Under the pieces are notes generated by a model. That model was not told the DNA's origin, did not search any database, and saw only the letters and a program-made list of their open reading frames with translations. The translations under genes and the position numbers were made by a program. A DNA stretch of 64,000 bases. Origin: Cladorhizidae sp. MBARI D1340-BT2. Its lineage: Eukaryota; Porifera; Demospongiae; Poecilosclerida; Cladorhizidae. The stretch is taken from contig JAQNBH010000017.1 of assembly GCA_028752905.1 (NCBI GenBank), forward strand, positions 38,587,929 to 38,651,928, read 5' to 3'. This document shows positions 58,040-64,000 of the stretch, one piece after another (the stretch's first letter is position 1; each line of letters begins with the position of its first letter).

Positions 58040-58378
58040 TCACTATTAGAATGCAGATACAATAAGCTGCAGTTTGGTGTACGAATAAGCTCCATTGAGG
58101 TAGGCAAACAAAAGCTATGCAGTGCTATGTCATTCTGCCTACAAGAAACTCATAGCCAAGAAATCCATCCAGGAGTGGCTCCTTGCTTCGAGAGGGATGG
58201 GGATCGGAGTGGTTCCTGGTAAGCAGACGTGCCTGTGCAGCCACCACCTTCCTGAAACAGCAGTCGAGGCCTGGAAGAGACCGTTCCTGACGGCAGTTGC
58301 AATCGTCAACCATTATTAAAAAAATAATAATAAAATAAATACTTATCTTGCTCGTCTTGTCAAACCGGAAGTGAGTTT
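58040..58378 (-). repeat. Dispersed ~300-bp repeat family, copy C
   Basis: On the minus strand it runs from 'actcacttccggtttgacaa' (58375) through 'gcaactgccgtcagg', 'gcttaccagga', 'ctggatggatttct' and 'cctcaatggagctta' to 'ctgcattctaatag' (58040). It includes a frame beginning 'MVDDCNCRQERSLPG'. The splice-donor-like gtaagtt of copies A and B is changed to ctatgagtt. Confidence 0.75.
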
Positions 58379-58379
58379 T

Positions 58380-59070
58380 ATGATTATTTTATATCGCTGC
58401 AGAAATATTTTTCTGGGAACGATGTCCGAGTTTGTGGCCTGCAAGCAGTTCCGATGCACAAGCACATCTATTTTACTTATGTCGAGCAAACCTGTCTGTG
58501 ATGTAAGGGTCTTTCTTCCTGTGAGAAGCTTTTCAAGATGTCCTTTATCAACGATTATTATGGGCGTGTCTGTGGGTGGAGTCATGGGATAGTTTCAACA
58601 TGTTATGTGTGACGCATTTTAAATGCAAGATATGAGGGTTACAGGTGCTGAGTTCAGCCCCCATGAAGGTGGTGGACAGATGTGGAGTAAAGTTGCTTGC
58701 ATACTGAGAGAAGCATATATATATATACAGCAGGCATGCATTAGAGCCGGCAAGTCTGTCTTGAGCTGTCATTTAATATTTATTTTTATCCCAATGTTGT
58801 GGGTCAGAGCAATAAAAGGTGTCTCCCCTTTTAAACGAAAGAAGCTCTTTTTTGTTCCAATTAGGGCGTTTTGGAGTGTGTGTATAGTGAAGGTTGAGAA
58901 GCTCTAACGAGCATCGAGAGCAACAACTGGGGAAGTTCCTAGGGAAGTCATAAATGGTGTTATAAGCCGATGGACCCTTTACCTACTGCCCTCTATAGAA
59001 ATAGGATGGAGCCTGTTTCTGGAAATTGAAATCTTCTGCTGCTAAAGTTGATACCAATCGAATTGGAAAA
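58380..59070. other. Non-coding intron stretch
   Basis: Frames of up to 94 codons occur, but no motif was recognised. A (TA)n run of about 14 bp lies near 58717. Confidence 0.4.
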
Positions 59071-59079
59071 AGATAGAAT

Positions 59080-59208
59080 GATATAGTAGTAATAGAAAAG
59101 TACTGCGATGGCTAGTCCTACTATAGTTTCATGCAAATCCCTGATGATTGCATTCGCATGAAGCTATACTGGACTAGCCATCCCAGTACTTTTCTATTAC
59201 TACTATTC
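59080..59208. repeat. Long imperfect hairpin (fold-back repeat, arms about 55 bp)
   Basis: 'atagtagtaatagaaaagta' then 'ctgcgatggctagtcc' (59080-59118) is mirrored by 'ggactagccatcccagtac' then 'ttttctattactactat' (59171-59207). Pairing continues inward through 'tatagtttcatgc' and 'gcatgaagctata'. The loop is about 20-25 nt. It could be a small MITE or the source of a hairpin RNA. Confidence 0.8.
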
Positions 59209-59209
59209 A

Positions 59210-60560
59210 ATAGCTCTGCTTTAACACAGCATTGAGCACTATTTGTAGCCTTCATCAGCAAACTACCTTCTAAGTATATATATATATATATATACTTGTT
59301 TACTAGTTGACTATCGTAGTGAAGGATTCATGAATTTTTGGAGTAAAAACTGCCAGAGACACAGTTGAAGTGGTGTACAGGTACAAGGGAGTTTCAGGTG
59401 AGATATGAGTGCTGTTCAAAGTTCTAGGATCTGACATTTAAAAAATACAAATATAGAGTGAAGTTCTAGGATCTGACATTTTGAAAATACAGCACCAGCA
59501 CACTCTCTATGAACTGTTTGTGCTGAGATTCACAAAATGGTGGGAAATAGTTTTTTTGCTGTCAGTTGCTTAGTAACCACATTGTAATATGGGCTATCCC
59601 GGAGACTGGTTGCTAGGGATTTGTGTAAACTCTTAGCCCGGCACATACTTGAGGTAATTTAGAAGTGACTGTGTAATTGGTTGTAATTTTCCAGAGAATA
59701 CTATAAACTCGCATCAAGTTGTCGTTGCCAACAGTCCTTGTTAGGTGTCCTTATATGGGGTTTCGCTGGCAAGCACTGATATCGATGTCATTTTTAAAAC
59801 AAGTACCAATTATGCGCATGAGTATTAGCTGCATCGCCTAGGCAACGAATTTCAACACAACAATAGTTAAGAATTTCTATTAGTATGAGCACATCTATTA
59901 TTAGCTTCAATCACCTGTAGTTGTTCGAACTATCCCGACGAGCTTCTTGATGCTTATTGGCAGGATATTATAGCCCCTTTCCCAGTGTTCTAGTAGCGCA
60001 GGGAACTCCCCCACAGCCTATGAAGTTCCAAAATACTTTCAGACATGCCCAACGGTTGTATTTTTAGCTCGTGAAGGATGCCAATAGCGAGCCTGTCGCA
60101 AGAATTGTTCTCATTGACTAAAAGGAACTTTTCGCCACATAGGATGTCCAAGTAGTTCTGTAGAGAACCTGTTTCTAAGGGGAAAAGTCAAACGCTTGAA
60201 TAGCCATCTCTAGATTCTTCTTAAATCGCCCAAGAGACATGGTCCTTCATTACCTGTCTGGGTCATCCTGGTTCGAGAAATTAGCTCCTTCTTCGACTAG
60301 CTCACAAGGTTAGGTCCCTCAGGCCTCTGCCTAAAGAAATTATAGAAACTAATTTGTTTAATTTTTCTGTGAGTGTGCTGCAATAGTGTTTAGTAAGAGC
60401 CCGTTTATTTGCAGGTTGTGGTTAGAAGTGGGCCGCTAAACAACCAGAGTTTACGGTGTGCCAGAAGTAGAGTGTTAATGACTGGTTGATGAGCTAAACT
60501 AATTGGCCCTTGACTTAAAGATGTGTTAATTAATTTTAAAAAACTCAGCGAACAGACTGT
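59210..60560. other. Non-coding intron stretch
   Basis: A (TA)n tract lies at about 59275-59294. A ~25-bp duplication 'gttctaggatctgacattt' occurs at 59420 and 59464. No gene was recognised. Confidence 0.4.
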
Positions 60561-60564
60561 TAAT

Positions 60565-60870
60565 AGCATTGGAATGCTAATACAATAAGCTGCAGTTGGT
60601 ATACGAGTCGCTCCTTTGAGGTCAGCAAACAGAAGCTACACAGCGCCATAGGAGTACCTCCTTCAGAGCTAAGGTATTCAGAGTGGCTCATGGCAAGCAA
60701 GAGTTGCGTATGCAGCCCTTCCCAGCAGAAGTGCTTCCGGAAACATCAGAGAAGTGTGGAAGTGGTTGTCCATTGAAGGCAGTTGCAATCAAGTTGGGCA
60801 TTAAAAATAATTTCTTTTTTTGCTTGCTCACCCATCAAACCAGAAGTGAAGTTTTCTGCACATGCCCAGT
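60565..60870 (-). repeat. Dispersed ~300-bp repeat family, copy D
   Basis: On the minus strand it runs from 'cttcacttctggtttgatgg' (60853) through 'attgcaactgccttcaatgg', 'cttgccatgagccactctga' and 'cctcaaaggagcgac' to 'ctgcagcttattgtattagc' (60578). It is the most diverged of the four copies. Confidence 0.65.
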
Positions 60871-61223
60871 AGCAGTCTACTGAGAATGTGCAGGTAGTTG
60901 GTGAATATCTCTATGCCACGGTACCTCCTAGGTGTGTGTGTGTGTGTGCGCTTATCACCTCAAATTAGATACAGAGGACTAGCTATTTTACAATGACTCA
61001 GCAATCTACTGAGCATGTGCAGGTGAAAAGCAATCCAGCCGTTCAGAGCGTATGGTTTTTATTGTGTTAGAGATGTAATGTTTGTCCAAGAAGTTTACAT
61101 ATATGCACGCACTAATAGTGATGAATTGGGCAAAGTATATTCTACATGAAGTCAATGTATGTGTCACTAAATCTAGTAAACTAAATGATGATTTGTCGCG
61201 TCGCTGTGTGTACCCCTGTCCAG

Positions 61224-61935
61224 GCTGCTTCTCTACGTTTCCCTTTTTGGGTTGACGCTGGAGCCTCGCACCTACAGAGAGCGCTACAAACCACCCAGCA
61301 CGTTCCTCCAGGATATCAACTTCATGTCCCCAACACGACAGACTTCTGCCCCCCTCTTTGCTTCATCTCTGGAAATCCTGGCTCGACAAGATCATTTACT
61401 AAATTCGCACACAACCACCACCAGCACCACGGCAGCGAATATTTCATCTCTCCACTCTAGAATTCGGCACAGATTGGACAAATCCGACTCAATGTTGTGC
61501 TTGAGTGCCAGAGCTCATCATTTGGATAAACTAAATTCATCACCTCATAATCCTAGTCATCGGCTAAACACATCCAAAGATCGACCCAAAGATTCGTCAG
61601 CTTTGTCAGCTTCGTCTCTTTCCAAGAAAGTGATCACCAACCACGTCCAGTGTGAGAATGGAAGAGTGTACTCTAGGAAGATGTCCAATGATCATTCTAG
61701 GTTCCAAAGTCCCTCCAATTCCATGCCTGTGTGTGCCAGCCTTGGTATGGAATGGAGACAAGCCATGTTTGACTATGGGCCGCAGTGTCGTCTTCTTTTG
61801 CCGCTCAAACCGGATGAGGTACGTAGGGAGATAGACATGCTCTTATCTGACCTGGTGGTAAGACTGAAACAGCTGCTCTTCAACTCTCTGCTGTGTGCGT
61901 ATTACGTTGGCTTCATACCGATGCAGTTTGCAGAT
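61224..61935 (+). CDS. TMEM39: TMEM39 protein, third recognised exon (cytosolic loop and next membrane segment)
   Basis: The acceptor cctgtccag| ends at 61223. The first base completes the proline codon left open at 39588. The exon reads 'LLLYVSLFGLTLEPRTYRER', a long Ser/His/Thr-rich hydrophilic loop of about 160 residues, then 'LPLKPDEVRREIDMLLSDLV' and 'QLLFNSLLCAYYVGFIPMQF'. The last part matches '[31 protein letters not shown]' of human TMEM39A, the most conserved part of the family. The donor CAGAT|gtaagt (61936) is in phase 0. The loop is low-conservation, as expected. Confidence 0.88.
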
Positions 61936-61964
61936 GTAAGTTTGTAGAGCTTGCAAGTCTGGTT

Positions 61965-62330
61965 AACTGGTGTGTCAGAGTTAAGGTGATGTGTCAGGGT
62001 TAAGGTGATGTGTCAGGGTTAAGCTAGTGTGTCAGGGTTAAGCAGGTGTGTCAGGGTTAAGGTGATGTGTCAGGGTTAAGCAGGTGTGTCAGGGTTAAGG
62101 TGATGTGTCAGGGTTAAGCAGGTGTGTCAGGATAGCAGTTGTGTCAAGAGTAAGGTGATGTGTCGGGTTAAGCTGGTATGTCAGGGTTAAGCTGGTGTGT
62201 CAGGGTTAAGCTGGTGTGTCAGGGTTAAGCTGGTGTGTCTGGATTAAGCATGTGTGACCTTGTTAAGCGGGCTTGTCAGGGTTAATCCTACGTCAGGTTT
62301 AGCAAGTTTAGTCTTAGCTAAGCCGGTGTG
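61965..62330. repeat. Minisatellite, 'ggtgtgtcagggttaagct' (about 19 bp), about 18 copies
   Basis: Units differ as 'aaggtgatgtgtc', 'aagcaggtgtgtc' and 'aagctggtgtgtc'. The same core gtcagggttaag recurs at 63480-63790. Confidence 0.92.
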
Positions 62331-62723
62331 TTCGGGTTTTAAGTGGGTTTGTCTATTAAAGTGGTGTGGTGTAGCATTTAAAGTAGCATATCTTTGCACA
62401 CATTCATGCTATGGTCCTGATTTATATACCAAAATGTAGCCAGTGCAATATGCTTTCTGATGGTAGTTTTTGTTTCGCCGAACATGCTTATGTTTTGGAA
62501 CTGCAAGTTGTAATGTGAAGTAAGTCGGTGCACCAAATCCGTTAAGTGAGCAACCTACCAGCATGTAGTCTTGAATGGCTGTGATTGATAGAGCTGTGCA
62601 GATACTGCAATGTCATGTGGAGATATATTTTTGTATATATTTTTAAAGTGGACTTATGTTCATGTGAAGGGGTCCAAAATACTATTACAAACACACAAAA
62701 AGAACTTTGTGTTTAACAACTTT

Positions 62724-63325
62724 GGAACTCCATAGATTCTGCACACTTTACTGGATATTAGCTCAAGTGATCGATCTCTCTGTGTGCTCTCTTTTGGTAT
62801 TAATAAAGTGCACAGAAGTATAACTAGGCTCAAGTTACATGCAGCAGAAGTGGGAGTCCTCAACATCTGTCTGCCTGAACTGTTGGTAGTTGTGCTTCCT
62901 GATAGGAAAATGCTACATGTGGCCAGTTGAAATTGTTATCTGTGGCTAGAGGAAGCCCCTCTACAAAACAGCGTATTCTAATTAGGGTGCTGGGGGGGGG
63001 GGGGGGGGGGGATTTCAACGGAATTTTTCCCCCTGCACCCCATGCTTGCCTAATTTGTTGCCTAAATCACCACGTTGAGTTGTAGAGTAGGGCTCCCTCT
63101 AGCCACAAGTAACAATGGCCTGTACTTTCCAATCAGGAACCAATACTAAACCCAACTCAGGCACTCGGGTTTTGAGGCACCCCCACTTTGGCTGCATGTA
63201 ACTTCAGCATAGCTATACCTAATGCAATTTTTTGTACCAAAAGAGAGCACACAGAGAGATCTATCACTTGAGCTATATATCAAGTTCATACAGTGAAGTG
63301 TGCAGAATCTATGGAGCTCCAAAGT
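62724..63325. repeat. Inverted repeat pair, arms about 62724-62861 and 63166-63325
   Basis: 'tagattctgcacactttact', 'agctcaagtgatcgatctct', 'gtgtgctctcttttggta' and 'aagttacatgcagc' on the left are mirrored in reverse order on the right ('ggctgcatgtaacttcagc', 'taccaaaagagagcacac', 'agatctatcacttgagcta', 'gtgtgcagaatctatggag'). It could be two opposed copies of one short element, or the long ends of one element spanning 600 bp. Confidence 0.8.
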
Positions 63326-63394
63326 CCTAACCACATATCACACTTTCCAGACATGCTCAGTCATGTTCTCCCCTTTAGAGTTAGACTGGTGGAT

Positions 63395-63800
63395 CGGGGT
63401 TACCTTGACACCAGCTTACCCCTGGCATAGGCTTAACCTTGACACCAGCTTAACCCTGACATAAGCCGGTTAATTAAGCTGACTTAAGCTGACATGTCAG
63501 GGTTAAGTTTATGGGTATGTCAGGGTTAAGCCTAGATGTTAGGTTAAGCTGATCTGTCATGGACAAGTTGGTGTGTGGGTATGTCAGGGTTAAGCCTATG
63601 TTAGGTTAAGATGATCTCTCAGGGGGTTAAGTTGGTGCATGGGTATGTCAGGATTAACATGGTGTGTTGGTATGTCAGGGTTAAGTTGTAAGTGGGTATG
63701 TTAGGGTTAAGTCGGTGTGTCAGGGTTAAGAGGGTGTGTGGATATGTCAGGGTTAATTAAGATGGCTGGTCAGGGTTAAGCCTATGTTAGGTTATCTGTT
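63395..63800. repeat. Minisatellite related to 61965-62330, with inverted start
   Basis: The first units read 'cttgacaccagcttaaccct' (reverse orientation, 63404-63460). Later ones read 'gggtatgtcagggttaagtt' (forward, 63490-63790). The switch lies near 63465-63485. Confidence 0.85.
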
Positions 63801-63861
63801 TGTGTGTGGGTGTATCATGGTGTAGTGAACTCCTCTCTAATTCTTTGTACCATGACCTCAG

Positions 63862-64000
63862 GGGCACCTCTACTATGACAAGTGGTGGTGTGTGGAGCAC
63901 GCCTTTCTGGTGTGGGCGAACACCTTTGTGATTCTATCCTCCCATCTGCTGGCTCCAAGCTACTGCCATCTCCTCTACCAGTGTTCCCTTCACCTTGGCT
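63862..64000 (+). CDS. TMEM39: TMEM39 protein, fourth recognised exon (continues past the window)
   Basis: The acceptor gacctcag| ends at 63861 and the frame is in phase 0. It reads 'GHLYYDKWWCVEHAFLVWAN', 'TFVILSSHLLAPSYCHLL' and 'YQCSLHLG', parallel to human '[21 protein letters not shown]' (first 20 residues or so) and the following 'LLPSKYCDLLHKSAAHLG'. It is open to the last base of the window, so the C-terminal third of the protein lies outside. Confidence 0.88.

Larger units (their letters stand above)
39589..61223 (+). other. TMEM39 intron of 21,635 bp, filled with repeats and transposons
   Basis: It is bounded by CC|gtaagtttg (39589) and ctgtccag|G (61223). The split proline codon (CC|G) is restored exactly when the exons are joined. 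The sibling introns are 148 and 1,926 bp. Contents: a piggyBac-type MITE, hAT copy 2, minisatellites with 18-, 46-, 35-, 36-, 17-, 85- and 46-bp units, a CCCTAG tract, three dispersed-repeat copies and a long hairpin. No other gene was recognised in it. Confidence 0.8.
61936..63861 (+). other. TMEM39 intron of 1,926 bp
   Basis: Bounded by GAT|gtaagttt and accatgacctcag|GGG, both phase 0. It holds two related 19-bp arrays, an inverted pair of about 140-bp segments and a poly-G run at 62993-63011. Confidence 0.85.

Noticed and set aside
61185..61460. A 91-codon frame overlapping the third TMEM39 exon
   Set aside because: It is out of phase with the spliced protein and has no family motif.

Overview
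This window is eukaryotic. It has spliced genes with GT-AG introns, degraded Ty3/gypsy and LINE retroelements, hAT, piggyBac and Harbinger DNA transposons, and a very high load of minisatellites (roughly a quarter of the sequence). The metazoan TMEM39-type and tectonin-repeat genes, several introns of about 45 to 210 bp, and the types of mobile elements point to an early-branching animal, most likely a sponge or something similar. That placement is inference, and no rRNA or other decisive marker is present. A run of 100 N at 22758-22857 shows this is an assembled scaffold.

Layout. 1-2,950: no recognised gene, a perfect hairpin, then a long ATT microsatellite. 2,955-10,210: a graveyard of truncated elements: a head-to-head joint of two gypsy pol fragments, a gag remnant between two related LTR-like segments, a decayed hAT transposase, an LTR-like segment with a gag start, and a Harbinger transposase fragment. 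13,540-14,790: two LINE fragments. 15,110-19,195: a gypsy integrase fragment, then an LTR, primer-binding site, gag, protease and a truncated reverse transcriptase. 19,196-21,297: a broken, intron-containing gene of an uncharacterised, probably multicopy animal family. 22,858-35,250: chains of minisatellites, one of them (29-bp unit) interrupted by an apparently intact 3.4-kb hAT transposon whose single 728-codon transposase is open. An internally deleted piggyBac element with both ends and TTAA duplications lies at 32,373-33,521.

37,109-64,000 holds the host genes. A two-exon tectonin (beta-propeller) protein gene runs leftwards from 38,731. About 0.2 kb away a TMEM39 gene starts and runs rightwards to the end of the window and beyond. 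Four TMEM39 exons are recognisable (38,939-39,111; 39,260-39,588; 61,224-61,935; 63,862-64,000), and their splice phases match. The second and third are separated by an intron of 21.6 kb that contains a 938-bp piggyBac-type MITE, a second hAT copy (two frameshifts), seven or more minisatellite arrays and two to three copies of a dispersed ~300-bp repeat.

How the parts relate. The two hAT copies are nearly identical and sit in two unrelated minisatellites, so the family was recently active; the first copy could supply transposase for the second. The two host genes are divergent neighbours, and both belong to families linked to autophagy or endomembrane traffic, so a shared promoter is worth testing. 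The long open frames over the 36-bp, 18-bp and ATT arrays are products of repeat arithmetic, not proteins. All family assignments were made by reading translations and remembering family motifs; no search was run.
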